A stretch of DNA of 64,000 bases from Xenococcaceae cyanobacterium MO_167.B27 (GCA_030065935.1 JASJCP010000007.1:1-64000); one strand, 5' to 3'. Positions 1 through 9,143 are shown, counted from the stretch's first letter. Numbers and translations are program-made. Notes: generated by a model not told the origin, from the sequence alone.

Positions 1-1
1 C

Positions 2-298
<297 letters not shown>

Positions 299-338
299 TT
301 TAAAGCGTTTCATCTGGAAACCTAAATAAATAACAAAG

Positions 339-370
339 CGTCCTCCTTAAAAAGGAGGACGTTTTTTTTT
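339..370 (+). terminator. Rho-independent terminator of psbA
   Basis: A 10-bp perfect stem (CGTCCTCCTT paired with AAGGAGGACG) with a short A-rich loop is followed at once by a run of nine T. It lies about 40 bases after the psbA stop. Confidence 0.9.
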
Positions 371-393
371 GGGTAATTTTCACAATATAGGTT

Positions 394-456
394 TTAGTCC
401 TCTTGAGAGGACTTTTCTGTATCAGCCCAGAAATTTATTTCTTGGTGATGTATCGC
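394..456 (+). repeat. 63-bp dispersed double-hairpin repeat, copy 1
   Basis: Matches 34166-34228 at 60 of 63 positions with no gap. Each copy holds two hairpins: AGTCCTCT/AGAGGACT followed by a T-rich stretch, then (C)CAAGAAA/TTTCTTGG around a TTTA loop. In this copy the second stem carries one mismatch. It sits between the psbA terminator and ebsA. No coding content is seen; it could be a miniature element or a structured RNA. Confidence 0.8.
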
Positions 457-555
457 CCTTGCTATTGCCTAAATAGTAAGCCTAAATAAAATTGTCATGA
501 GTTATAAAGTAAAAAGCCCAATTTAGTCATCTGAGACACTACATATTTTTTGTTT

Positions 556-930
556 ATGTCTATAATTGAAAGTCTAAAACCTGCGGGAAGAGCCAACGTA
601 GTAATATACATCCCTTACTACAGTAAAAATAAACATAATTGGTTGCCTTATGCCATATCTCTTTATCAAACAGGTTCTCTTGAAGGGAAAAGAATTATAG
701 AAGGAGGAGAGTCAATTCCTTTTGTCGCAAGCTGGTATGTGTCTAAGTTACCCTCTGAGTTAACTCGCTGTCGTTTACAATTTGATGGACAAGCTGAGTT
801 GAGTTATGAAGTAACTTTGTCTAATTCTGAGTTTGTTGATTATCTGATTGATGTCATTATAAATTTTAAACGTTCTCACTTTACAGACTTTCCTGGTAGC
901 TTTTATCGGAAGTTATTGAAATTTGAATAG
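556..930 (+). CDS. ebsA: EbsA-like type IV pilus / biofilm self-suppression protein
   Basis: A 124-residue soluble protein unique to cyanobacteria. In Synechococcus elongatus, EbsA is needed for type IV pilus assembly and biofilm self-suppression and associates with pilus motor proteins. The recognisable parts are the N-terminal block around IYIPYY and LPYAISLYQTGSLEG, the central SIPFVASWYVSKLPSELTRC block and the C-terminal SEFVDYLIDVII segment. ATG 556 is preferred over the in-frame TTG two codons earlier. The BioD-like gene follows closely, the same arrangement I recall for the ebsA locus elsewhere. The assignment rests on recognising the family from sequence. Confidence 0.75.
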   Translation: MSIIESLKPAGRANVVIYIPYYSKNKHNWLPYAISLYQTGSLEGKRIIEGGESIPFVASWYVSKLPSELTRCRLQFDGQAELSYEVTLSNSEFVDYLIDVIINFKRSHFTDFPGSFYRKLLKFE

Positions 931-970
931 TGAGACACACAATAACAACAAGTTAGAAAGGAGTGCGGAC

Positions 971-2062
971 GTGGCGAAACCTGCCAAATATCTGCTAGTC
1001 AGTTCAACAGAGGCTCACAGTGGAAAAAGTGCGATTATTTTAGGCATTACTCATCACCTGGCAAAACAGGGAGTGAAAGTTGCATATAGTAAGCCTATGG
1101 GAACTTGTTTAAAGAGAAACTTTGGGGAAGTTATGGAAAAAGAGGTAAATTTTCTCAAGAATAGTTTAGGTTTGTCAACAGAACAAGTACAGTCTCCACT
1201 TTTGTGTCTTGATAAAGGAACTATTGGGAAACGTCTTCAAGGGAACGATGACAATGACTATTCTCAGGCTTTACAACAATACATAAATCGACTAGCAGGG
1301 GATGTGGTATTACTAGAAGGAGCAGACACTCTCTGGGAAGGAAGTTTATTTAATCTTTCCACAGGGGATATTGCTGATGCTGTTGATGCTTCGATTTTAC
1401 TGGTTTCCCGTTACGATTCTTTGCTGTTTGCTGCTAACTTGCTCACAGCTAAAAAAATTCTGGGTGATCGCCTGATTGGGGTGGTAATTAACGATATTCC
1501 CCCACAACATTTAGAAGAAGTGGCATCTTTAATTAAGCCATACTTAGAAGGACAAAACATACCAGTTTGGGGAATGATACCTCAAGATAAGTTACTTAAT
1601 AGTGTGAGTGTTCGAGAATTAGCAACTAGGCTGGATGCAGAGGTTTTATGTAGAAGAGATCGCTTAGATTTACTGGTAGAAAGTCTGATTATTGGGGCGA
1701 TGAATGTTAACTCCGCTTTAGAGTTTTTCCGCAAAAGAGAAAATATGGCGGTAGTTACGGGTGGCGATCGCACAGAGTTACAAATGGCAGCATTAGAAAC
1801 TTCAACTCATTGTCTAATTCTGACTGGTCATACACCCCCTAAACCTTTTATTCTCAGTCGTGCAGAAGATCTAGAAGTTCCAGTTCTCTCAGTGGATTTT
1901 GATACTTTAACTACTGTTGAGATTGTGGACGACTCTTTTGGTAAAGTTCCAATCCATGAACCAATTAAGGTGAAAAGGATTCAGGATTTGATGGCGCAAT
2001 ATTTTGATTTTGAGAGGCTTACAAAATATTTAAGTTTGGAGTCAGTTCAGTTAAGTAAATAG
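971..2062 (+). CDS. BioD/Pta-N-like P-loop protein (phosphotransacetylase family protein)
   Basis: A 363-residue protein resembling the N-terminal, non-catalytic part of long bacterial phosphotransacetylases: a dethiobiotin-synthetase-like P-loop domain (residues about 5-215, nucleotide loop SSTEAHSGKSA near the start) followed by a DRTGG-type domain (about 220-340, with the sequence GGDRTELQ). The acetyltransferase domain is absent, so acetyl-phosphate chemistry is unlikely and a regulatory role is inferred. GTG 971 is chosen as start because AAAGGAG lies just upstream and the protein then begins MAKPAKYLLVSS; an upstream in-frame TTG at 923 would overlap ebsA. It is probably co-transcribed with ebsA. 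The cellular role is not known to me. Confidence 0.75.
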   Translation: MAKPAKYLLVSSTEAHSGKSAIILGITHHLAKQGVKVAYSKPMGTCLKRNFGEVMEKEVNFLKNSLGLSTEQVQSPLLCLDKGTIGKRLQGNDDNDYSQALQQYINRLAGDVVLLEGADTLWEGSLFNLSTGDIADAVDASILLVSRYDSLLFAANLLTAKKILGDRLIGVVINDIPPQHLEEVASLIKPYLEGQNIPVWGMIPQDKLLNSVSVRELATRLDAEVLCRRDRLDLLVESLIIGAMNVNSALEFFRKRENMAVVTGGDRTELQMAALETSTHCLILTGHTPPKPFILSRAEDLEVPVLSVDFDTLTTVEIVDDSFGKVPIHEPIKVKRIQDLMAQYFDFERLTKYLSLESVQLSK

Positions 2063-2553
2063 GTAGAGTTTGAGCCTCCTTTGCTTAAAAGACAAAGGAT
2101 TCCAGTTCTCAGGCTATCCGCTTTCCGGGATAAATCCACGGAAACCTTAAACCCTTACTTGGTTAAGGGGACGCTCATCGACCCCACCAATCCGAACAAC
2201 CCAAGTCATTACAAAATGAGTCTTCTTAAGCACGAATTGGCAAGCATTAATACTTAACCCTTGGAAATGCACCATGTTCCTTCCCTGAACCAGATAGTAT
2301 TAGGTTTTCGAGGTTCTTGTCTGCTAACTATAGGGTGCGATATGCAGACGACTGGCACACCAATTAAATTGGAACATCCAATTATCTCAATTGTATAACG
2401 GCTGAAGTCCTTGCTCTATAAAGATTCTGTATCTAAATTGTATAGAGGATACATGGGATTAAAATCCCTCACTTGTTTTTATCCTTCGGTTGAAACCGAA
2501 GGCTCTCAACTGCGTTTACTGTAGGATGTATTGTTAAAGGAGGAATCAACATC
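2063..2553. other. 491-bp structure-rich intergenic region, no gene
   Basis: No frame of credible length is present. Several hairpins are visible: CCTTTG/CAAAGG at about 2079-2099, CCCTTA/TAAGGG at about 2151-2168, GTCTGC/GCAGAC at about 2319-2349, GGGATT/AATCCC at about 2454-2467 and CCTTCGGTT/AACCGAAGG at 2482-2501. The density of inverted repeats suggests a structured RNA or a decayed IS200/IS605- or IscB-type element (these have terminal hairpins and a guide-like RNA), but I cannot name the family. Confidence 0.4.
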
Positions 2554-2748
2554 ATGAAATTAGAGTTAACTGTGTCTAGTATGGTTTGTGAAGGTTGTGA
2601 GGAGACAGTAAAAAAAGTCGTTAAGGCTAAAGATTCACAAGCGGATGTAGTAGTGGATTTAGCTAGTAAGAAAGTAACCATCGAAACTACCGCACCTGAA
2701 AATGAGATTAAGGAAGCAATTGTAGCTGCTGGACATACTGTAGATTAG
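2554..2748 (+). CDS. HMA-domain copper chaperone-like protein (Atx1-like)
   Basis: A 64-residue protein that is a single heavy-metal-associated domain with the metal-binding pair Cys12-x-x-Cys15 (MVCEGCEE) and the beta-alpha-beta-beta-alpha-beta length of free-standing chaperones. In cyanobacteria such proteins (Atx1) deliver Cu(I) to P-type ATPases that supply plastocyanin and cytochrome oxidase. A strong ribosome site (AAAGGAGG) lies about ten bases before the ATG. No ATPase gene is adjacent, so the copper partner is inferred from family knowledge only. Confidence 0.85.
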   Translation: MKLELTVSSMVCEGCEETVKKVVKAKDSQADVVVDLASKKVTIETTAPENEIKEAIVAAGHTVD

Positions 2749-2787
2749 ACCCTGCTTGGAGTAAAATCACCTATTCAAAAGTCCAAG

Positions 2788-2815
2788 GTAGGGGTAATTC
2801 ATGAATTACCCCTAC
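2788..2815. repeat. Perfect 28-bp palindrome, GTAGGGG...CCCCTAC family
   Basis: Arms GTAGGGGTAATTCA and its exact reverse complement. Two more palindromes with the same outer arms but different inner sequence lie at 14817-14843 and 29341-29365. It may end transcription of the HMA gene on either strand. Confidence 0.85.
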
Positions 2816-2921
2816 ACAAGTTAATAGTGTATTAGTTGCAGGAAACAAAAGGGGGCAAAAAAGAGACAGATAGAAAAAATCATCATATTGTTCCCAAACC
2901 CAACAGTATCTCTACAAGAAT

Positions 2922-4082
2922 ATGCTTCAAAAAACATTTTTCTCTTTGAGTCTAGTATTAGCTACCTTAATTATTCCTGAATCAGCAGTTTCAGCGTTTC
3001 CTTTGGAAAGGGTAGAGGTTAATACTCAAGAAGACTTGTCTTTCGATGAACAGTTATGGGGGGATTTTTCTCGTCCAGGCGATCGCCAATCTCTGATAAC
3101 AGCAATTGACTATAGTTTAAGTTATTTGAATAGTCCCAAAGCAGTTAAGGCTTATAGTCGTTACTCTAGGTCTGATTTTAATTTAGATCGGGTGCGTCGC
3201 TCTCTAACCCGCTTTCGTGAATTAGTAGTGATGGCGGAATCAGCAGTGGAGTTACAGGAAAAGGTTAAGTCGGAGTTTGTATTTTATCAATCCCCAGGGA
3301 AGGATAATCAGGGTACAGTACATTTTACTGGCTATTTTGAACCCACTTATGTTGCAAGTAGAGTTCGCACTGAGGAGTTTCCCTATCCTCTATATCGTAA
3401 ACCTGCTGAGTTTGAACGTTGGGGACAAACCCATCCTACAAGGTTACAGTTAGAAGGAAAAGATGGTTTATTAGGAGATAAAAGTATTCTGGCTGGTAAT
3501 GAAATAGTTTGGTTACGCGATCGCCTGGAGGCTTTTTTAGTGCAGGTTCAAGGCTCGGCGAGATTGCAACTGACTGACGGTACAACCATGAGTATTACTT
3601 ACGGAGGTAGTACTAATTATAGTTATACCAGTATTGGGGGAGAGTTGGTTAAAGATGGGGTATTTCCCAAGGAAGAATTGACCTTACCAAAGTTATTGGC
3701 TTATTTTGAATCTAATCCTCAAGCTTTGGATCACTATTTACCTCGTAATAACCGATTTATCTTTTTCTATGAAACTGATGGTAAACCCCCTAATGGTAGT
3801 TTAGGTGTTCCTGTTACAGGCGATCGCTCTATTGCTACAGATAAGTCTTTAATGCCACCAGGAGCATTAGCTTTTATTGAAGCACCAATTCCCCAGGTTA
3901 CAGCCAATGGGATGATAGAAAATAGGATGGTAAGTCGTTATGTTTTAGATCAAGACACTGGAAGTGCTATCAAAGGAGCAGGAAGAGTAGATGTGTTTTT
4001 AGGGAGTGGGACAGTAGCAGGAGAAAGAGCAGGATTAATTAATGGTACAGGGAAACTTTACTATTTATTGTTGAAAGATTGA
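2922..4082 (+). CDS. mltA: Membrane-bound lytic murein transglycosylase A
   Basis: MltA cleaves the MurNAc-GlcNAc bond of peptidoglycan with formation of 1,6-anhydro ends, acting in the periplasm. The 386-residue protein begins with a hydrophobic signal peptide (ending near ESAVSA) without an obvious lipobox Cys, so it may be secreted rather than lipid-anchored. The MltA domain follows with its signature GYFEP (about 137-141) and the barrel segment ending in a 3D domain; the run KGAGRVDVFLGSG near residue 350 carries the Asp that corresponds to the catalytic residue of E. coli MltA. The next gene begins at or just after its stop, so the two are likely co-transcribed. Confidence 0.92.
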   Translation: MLQKTFFSLSLVLATLIIPESAVSAFPLERVEVNTQEDLSFDEQLWGDFSRPGDRQSLITAIDYSLSYLNSPKAVKAYSRYSRSDFNLDRVRRSLTRFRELVVMAESAVELQEKVKSEFVFYQSPGKDNQGTVHFTGYFEPTYVASRVRTEEFPYPLYRKPAEFERWGQTHPTRLQLEGKDGLLGDKSILAGNEIVWLRDRLEAFLVQVQGSARLQLTDGTTMSITYGGSTNYSYTSIGGELVKDGVFPKEELTLPKLLAYFESNPQALDHYLPRNNRFIFFYETDGKPPNGSLGVPVTGDRSIATDKSLMPPGALAFIEAPIPQVTANGMIENRMVSRYVLDQDTGSAIKGAGRVDVFLGSGTVAGERAGLINGTGKLYYLLLKD

Positions 4083-4090
4083 TAGGTAAG

Positions 4091-5218
4091 ATGAAAGCTA
4101 GGTTAGATCATGTATTTGTATTTATTGAAATTTTTGCTCAAGAAGGTGGAATTCAATCTTACGTTAAAGACCTTTTTGAAGCTTATGTAGAGGTTGCAGC
4201 CAAGCATTCTTTGCAAGGAGAAGTGTTCATCTTACGGGATGAAATAGGATGTGATAACCCCTATGAAAGAGAATACCTAAGTTTTCATTACCTCAAGAGT
4301 TTACCCCCTTGGAAAGGAAGACTCAAACTCGCATTATCTTTATTACAATGTTTGCTTTTCCGTCGTCCCCAACATCTTTACTGTGGACATATTAAATTAT
4401 CTCCCCTAATTAAATTACTTTGTCAGCCCTTGGGTATTCCCTACACAATACTGACTTATGGCAAAGAAGTTTGGTCAACTCTACCTGAAAATCAACGTCA
4501 AGCACTGATACAAGCAGAGAGTATATGGACAATTAGCCGTTATAGTGGCGATCGCTTGTGTGAGGCTAATTCTATTGATAAAGAGAAAGTTAGCATCTTA
4601 CCCTGTATTGTGGATGGAGAAGTATTTACCCCTGGAGAGAAACCCCAAGACTTAGTAAGCAAATATAACCTTCAAGATTGTCAAGTCTTGATGACTGTAG
4701 CCAGATTATGGTCAGGAGACATATATAAAGGAGTCGATGTTACCATTCGAGCCTTGCCTAAGATTTTACAAATATTTCCCCAAGTTAAATATTTAATTAT
4801 TGGTAGGGGAGATGACCGCCCCCGTTTAGAAAAATTAGCTGTAGAATTGGGAGTTTCAGAGCGAGTTGTCTTTGCTGGATTTGTCCCCACAGAAGAGTTA
4901 ACCGCTCACTACCGAGTTGCAGATGCTTATATTATGCCTTCCCAAGAGGGATTCGGTATTGTCTATCTAGAAGCTATGGCTTGTGGTAAACCTGTATTAT
5001 CTGGGGATGATGATGGCTCTGCCGATCCTTTACAAGATGGTAAATTAGGTTGGCGAGTTCCCCACCGCGATCCTGATGCAGTAGCTCAAGCTTGTATAGA
5101 AATATTGCAAGGAAGCGATCGGCGTTGTCAAGGGGATTGGTTACGGGAGGAAACTTTAAGGAAGTTTAGTAAGGAAGCTTTTAAGGAGCAGTTGTCATCT
5201 TTAATGTTTAATGTTTAA
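4091..5218 (+). CDS. Glycosyltransferase family 4 protein
   Basis: A GT-B fold, retaining sugar transferase of about 375 residues. The N-terminal half contains the acceptor loop EGGIQSYV near the start. The C-terminal half has the donor-binding motifs VARL, YLIIGRGDDRP and EGFGIVYLEAMACGKPVL, whose E-x7-E pattern is typical of GT4. ATG 4091 is chosen; an in-frame TTG at 4079 overlaps the mltA stop. The donor and acceptor cannot be told from sequence; position after mltA hints at an envelope polysaccharide, which is inference only. Confidence 0.85.
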   Translation: MKARLDHVFVFIEIFAQEGGIQSYVKDLFEAYVEVAAKHSLQGEVFILRDEIGCDNPYEREYLSFHYLKSLPPWKGRLKLALSLLQCLLFRRPQHLYCGHIKLSPLIKLLCQPLGIPYTILTYGKEVWSTLPENQRQALIQAESIWTISRYSGDRLCEANSIDKEKVSILPCIVDGEVFTPGEKPQDLVSKYNLQDCQVLMTVARLWSGDIYKGVDVTIRALPKILQIFPQVKYLIIGRGDDRPRLEKLAVELGVSERVVFAGFVPTEELTAHYRVADAYIMPSQEGFGIVYLEAMACGKPVLSGDDDGSADPLQDGKLGWRVPHRDPDAVAQACIEILQGSDRRCQGDWLREETLRKFSKEAFKEQLSSLMFNV

Positions 5219-5363
5219 AAATTGCGACCACGCAGTGCCTCGCGGAGCGAGATTGTACATTCCTTCGGAAAGATCGCAGAACCCAACTACAATAAGTAAA
5301 CAACTACTTGAAAACAAGAAAGTATTTCTGATAAGCCTGTTTACTCTGGTTTTATTGGATAGA

Positions 5364-7502
5364 CTAGAGATTACAACTATTAGCGCGCTTAAGAATTCCC
5401 CCTATGTGTATCGAGACAGACCATATTTCCGTCCCGTTTTCCACACGTCGAAATACCCGCGCTGGGAGGTGTCCTTCAGGGACATTTTCGTGAAACTTCT
5501 CCCAGAGATAATTATAGTGAATCCAGGTATTTCCTTGAAGCCATCCCACTTTATCACCTAAAGCATTGGGGAATTTCCCAAGATTTTGAAATAGATTATT
5601 CTGAATGCTAAAACCAAAGCGACGGTTACTATAATGTTGCCAAAGAGAGTTGATGGTCTTCAAGTCGGTACAGGGGAAATTGTCGATAGATTCTGGGGTG
5701 GGATTACCTTCCTTGTCTGCCTTGCCAGCCATGAGCATAACTTTGTATGTTTCAAGGTCTGCTTCTAAGTATTTGCCTGCTTCTAAGTATTTGCGTAGTT
5801 GGGTGTAGTCAATTCCCTTGTCGCTTTTTAATTCAAATTGTTGGTCATTTTCTGCGATTGCATCTTTAAATTTGCTTTGTTCTGCCAGCCTTCTAGCTTC
5901 ACCTATTTGTCGTTGTTCTTCAGCCTGAACCTTCTGAAGGCACTGATGCAGCAGATTGTTTACTTCAGCTTGTAAGTCTGAATAATTTTTGGGAAATTTC
6001 TCCGCTTGCTGCACGCATTCTTTATATTTTTCGGCTGCCTTGAATGCTTCGATTTTCTCTAAAGCTCCTTGCGCTTGCAAGTAAGACTGCTTGTGGGTCA
6101 TGTAAGTATAACCAGCAAATATACTGACAAGCACAGATGCAATCCCTGCCCCAATAAGCAGTGGAGATTTTTTGACAGGTGGCAAGGGAGCATGGTTTAA
6201 CTCTAAATCTTCCGATGCTGCTGATGAACCTTCTGGGAAAACTGAACTGATCGCCTCTTCCTCATCACGGGCTAATTCTAGATTTGACTGTCCAGGCTCT
6301 AGGTCTAACCTCCTTTCCCCTAGCACCGCCTCCGGAACTGTCTTCCGATTCCAGGGATTCCAGGGATTCATCTCTAGAGACACTTCCGTCTCGGGTCGTT
6401 CAGCTCTTGTAGCTTTCTCAGAATCATGATTTCTTCCCGTCCTTACTGAAAAACTATTGGCAAAAGCATCCTGCAATTTTCCTAGATCTGAAAATCTATC
6501 TTGAGGAGATTTTGCTAGACACTTCATCACAATATTTTCTAATTCATCTTCTATATTTTCACACCCTGGTTGTTCTTTTAACGGTTTAGGGGGAACTCTA
6601 ATATGAGAAGCAATCCAATCTGCTTGAGAGGGAGTAAAATCCTCATCCAAACCATAGGGATTTTTACCACAAATAGCTTCGTATAAAATTACCCCTAAAC
6701 TATAAATATCAGTTTTCTGGTCAATATTTGGTAATCCCCGACATTGTTCTGGAGAAGCATAGCGATAGGTTCCAATAAAAGACCCTTCTTGAGTTAATTT
6801 AGTATGATTTTGGTCATTGTCATCACAACTAATATTTTTGGCAATACCAAAATCAATAATTTTTACAATTTCCCCCAGAGCCCCACCATCAACTAAAAAG
6901 ATATTATCAGGCTTTAAATCCCGGTGAACAATACCTTTTTGATGAGCTTCTTTTAGTCCTGCACAAACTTGACGAATAATATTGGAGAGAGAGTCTAGAG
7001 GTACTGTTTTTTTTTCGGTTAATAAGTTCTGTAAGGTTTTACCTCTAAAATACTCCATTACATAAAATGGCGAACCATAAAAAGGAACTGCATTAGGAGT
7101 AACACCAAAGTCAAAAATTTGTACAATATTAGGATGTTTGATACGAGAAATAGCTTTGATTTCTGCCATAAATCTTTTAGTCAAATGTTTAGCAGTAGCA
7201 GGAGAATAACTAGTCATCAATTTAATCGCTACCACTTGGCATTCAAATTTAGTATCTAAAGCTTGATAAACTTGACTCATTCCTCCTTGTCCAAGTAAAG
7301 TTTGTAACAAGTAGCGATTATTATCTCCAATAGTTTTTCCTATCTTAGGGTCTTTTCTGCAAAAAGGAGTTGGCGGGGCTTTACTGGGATTAGGTTCAAC
7401 TACAGTCTCTTTAGCTTGAGGGGGATTTAAACGTGACTCGTCTGGTGTCTTTTTTGATTGTGGATGAGACGAATCTGAATAATTATCATAATTCTCAGAC
7501 AT
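5364..7502 (-). CDS. Serine/threonine protein kinase with C-terminal GUN4 domain
   Basis: A 712-residue Hanks-type kinase. After a Pro/Ser-rich start, the kinase domain spans about 63-345 with the glycine loop GQGGMSQVY, Lys94 (VAIK), the catalytic HRDLKPDN (Asp195) and DFG (Asp217), all intact. One transmembrane helix at about 447-468 places the kinase in the cytosol. A coiled-coil-like stretch (470-560) leads to a GUN4 domain (about 565-695, with ENFPC-like DNFPCTDLKTINSLW and RFGFS). GUN4 binds protoporphyrin IX and Mg-protoporphyrin, so a tetrapyrrole-sensing kinase is a reasonable inference. Kinase-GUN4 fusions exist in other cyanobacteria. The gene is convergent with the glycosyltransferase. 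Confidence 0.9.
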   Translation of the reverse strand: MSENYDNYSDSSHPQSKKTPDESRLNPPQAKETVVEPNPSKAPPTPFCRKDPKIGKTIGDNNRYLLQTLLGQGGMSQVYQALDTKFECQVVAIKLMTSYSPATAKHLTKRFMAEIKAISRIKHPNIVQIFDFGVTPNAVPFYGSPFYVMEYFRGKTLQNLLTEKKTVPLDSLSNIIRQVCAGLKEAHQKGIVHRDLKPDNIFLVDGGALGEIVKIIDFGIAKNISCDDNDQNHTKLTQEGSFIGTYRYASPEQCRGLPNIDQKTDIYSLGVILYEAICGKNPYGLDEDFTPSQADWIASHIRVPPKPLKEQPGCENIEDELENIVMKCLAKSPQDRFSDLGKLQDAFANSFSVRTGRNHDSEKATRAERPETEVSLEMNPWNPWNRKTVPEAVLGERRLDLEPGQSNLELARDEEEAISSVFPEGSSAASEDLELNHAPLPPVKKSPLLIGAGIASVLVSIFAGYTYMTHKQSYLQAQGALEKIEAFKAAEKYKECVQQAEKFPKNYSDLQAEVNNLLHQCLQKVQAEEQRQIGEARRLAEQSKFKDAIAENDQQFELKSDKGIDYTQLRKYLEAGKYLEADLETYKVMLMAGKADKEGNPTPESIDNFPCTDLKTINSLWQHYSNRRFGFSIQNNLFQNLGKFPNALGDKVGWLQGNTWIHYNYLWEKFHENVPEGHLPARVFRRVENGTEIWSVSIHIGGILKRANSCNL

Positions 7503-7764
7503 ATTCTTTAAATAGCTTGATTTATAGGTAAATATATACCAGCATTGTTGCCAATAATTATATCTTTGCTTAAGTTAGGGATAATGTTTTCTTAGTTAAA
7601 CTACTTATACCTTAAAAAACTATAAAGACCTTTCAAGACCATCGCACTATTCTTCCCTTCCGCGTCGCGCCCCAAAATTGCTTGTCCTAAGAAAGCGCGA
7701 TCGCATTTACTGTTGACATCATATAGTTATTTTCACAGAACAAAACTATACATTCTTCTAAAGT

Positions 7765-8539
7765 TTGTGTAAGTCCAATGGCAAGAAACGTCCTCTCGGC
7801 ATCCCAGTTGTGAGAGATAGAGTCACACAGAATTTAGTTAAGAATATACTAGAACCTGAATGGGAAGCAGTTTATTAAACCTCAAAAAGCTAAAGTATTA
7901 TCTAAGCTGAAGCAAATAGCAAAGCTCATCAAATCGATGGCAACCGTTAAACAGGAAGTCCTAATCAGAAAGCTTAATCCGATTCTTCGTGGTTTTGCCA
8001 ACTATTAGCAGGGAGTAGTTAGCAAAGAAACATTCAAATACATCAGTCATCGTATTTGGCAATATCTCTGGTCATGGTCTAAGCGTAGGCACTCAAAAAG
8101 AATATTAAAATGGGTCAAAAACAAATACTTCTTAAGATTACAAGGAGTGGACTGGATATTTTGCTGTATGACAGAAGACCATAGAGGAACAAAAAAGCTT
8201 CTCAGTCTGTATAACGTGGCATCAACGCCAATCATTCGACATACAAAGGTTAAAGGTGATGCAAGTCCCTTTGATGCTAAATTGAAAGACTACTGGTCAA
8301 ACCGACAAACAAAACAGGGTAAATTGAGATGGGCAAAAGGTTCTAAATACCACACTCTAGCCACACAACAAAATTGGAAATGCCCTGTATGCGGTGGACA
8401 CCTTCTAAACGGAGAAGATACCGAAACTCATCACATAACTCCTGTGAAATATGGTGGTTCGGACGACACCGACAATCTAATCCACTTACACTCAGCGTGT
8501 CATAAGCAGGAACACTCTAAAACCAAGTTAAAAGCTTGA
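7765..8539 (+). pseudogene. Decayed group II intron maturase/reverse transcriptase with HNH end
   Basis: Two pieces of a LtrA-type intron protein are readable. Bases about 7765-7878 encode [18 protein letters not shown]...EPEWEAVY, the start of the reverse transcriptase domain, then a stop. From about 7881 another frame gives the maturase X domain (KLNPILRGFANY, in-frame TAG at 8006-8008, then SHRIWQYLWSW) and, after TPIIRHTKVKGDASPFD, a Zn-binding HNH domain (CPVCGG ... ETHHITPVKYGGSDDTDNL ... HLHSACHK) to the stop at 8539. The central polymerase core with the YADD box is deleted. The open part alone is 130 codons from 8147. It cannot make an active protein. Confidence 0.85.
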
Positions 8540-8549
8540 AGTATGGCTT

Positions 8550-8625
8550 GAGCGCAGTGATTGGTAACAGTCATGCTGCATTCTTAGGGGAGGGAGATAC
8601 GGCGACGTATGCTCTCTTACCCGAC
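8550..8625 (+). ncRNA. Group II intron domains V and VI (3' end of intron)
   Basis: Bases 8550-8583 form a 34-nt domain V: GAGC-GCAG pairs with CTGC-ATTC, a two-base bulge (TG) interrupts, then TGATTG pairs with CAGTCA under a GTAA tetraloop; the catalytic AGC triad is present. Bases 8587-8625 form a domain VI-like stem around GATACG/CGTATG and end in CCCGAC, a usual AY 3' intron boundary. The 3' ribozyme core therefore looks preserved although the protein is not. Confidence 0.8.
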
Positions 8626-8699
8626 AAGATGACAACTTATATCAAATCACTATTTCACAGGAAAATATCCTGCGAGTTTTCCAAACTCAATTACCAATG

Positions 8700-9143
8700 C
8701 TATTGCGACATCAGTTTGCCAGTTCCACCAAATTCTTTAAATTTACTTGGAAAGTCTTTGTACTTTGGAAGCTCATCGTTCATCAGGTAAACCGACTCCG
8801 CGTAATTAACGTGCATAGTTGGAACGAATTTCAGAGCCGGAATAATCCCCGCTAGCACATCGACTATCCCGATCATAGGATGGCTATTCATTAGATGCCC
8901 GCCACATTTAGTACAAAATTGACGATGGCTCATGCTATCGGGGGTCTTATGGAATATCCCGATATGTTCCTCCCCCGCAGTTACTTTCACTGCTGATGCT
9001 CGCCAAACCGTCCACGCATGGACAGGAGCCCCTGACCATGAACGGCACGAGGTGCAATGGCAATAGCCCATATCGTCTGGTTCTCCTGACAGTTCAATTT
9101 GCACTGTGCCACAGAAACAAGAACCCTTATATACCGCACCCAT
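8700..9143 (-). CDS. GFA family protein (CENP-V/GFA zinc-binding fold)
   Basis: A 147-residue protein of the family named after glutathione-dependent formaldehyde-activating enzyme. Zinc ligands fit the family pattern: GSCFCGTVQ near the start, YCHCTSCR about 25 residues later and the pair FCTKCGGH near residue 75. Most such proteins have no demonstrated glutathione or formaldehyde role. ATG 9143 is chosen because GGAGAGG lies nine bases upstream; the open frame reaches back to 9221 without another good site. It lies alone between the intron remnant and a repeat. Confidence 0.85.
   Translation of the reverse strand: MGAVYKGSCFCGTVQIELSGEPDDMGYCHCTSCRSWSGAPVHAWTVWRASAVKVTAGEEHIGIFHKTPDSMSHRQFCTKCGGHLMNSHPMIGIVDVLAGIIPALKFVPTMHVNYAESVYLMNDELPKYKDFPSKFKEFGGTGKLMSQ

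Noticed and set aside
5211..5561. 116-codon plus-strand frame after the glycosyltransferase
   Set aside because: Most of it lies antisense to the conserved GUN4 end of the kinase gene.
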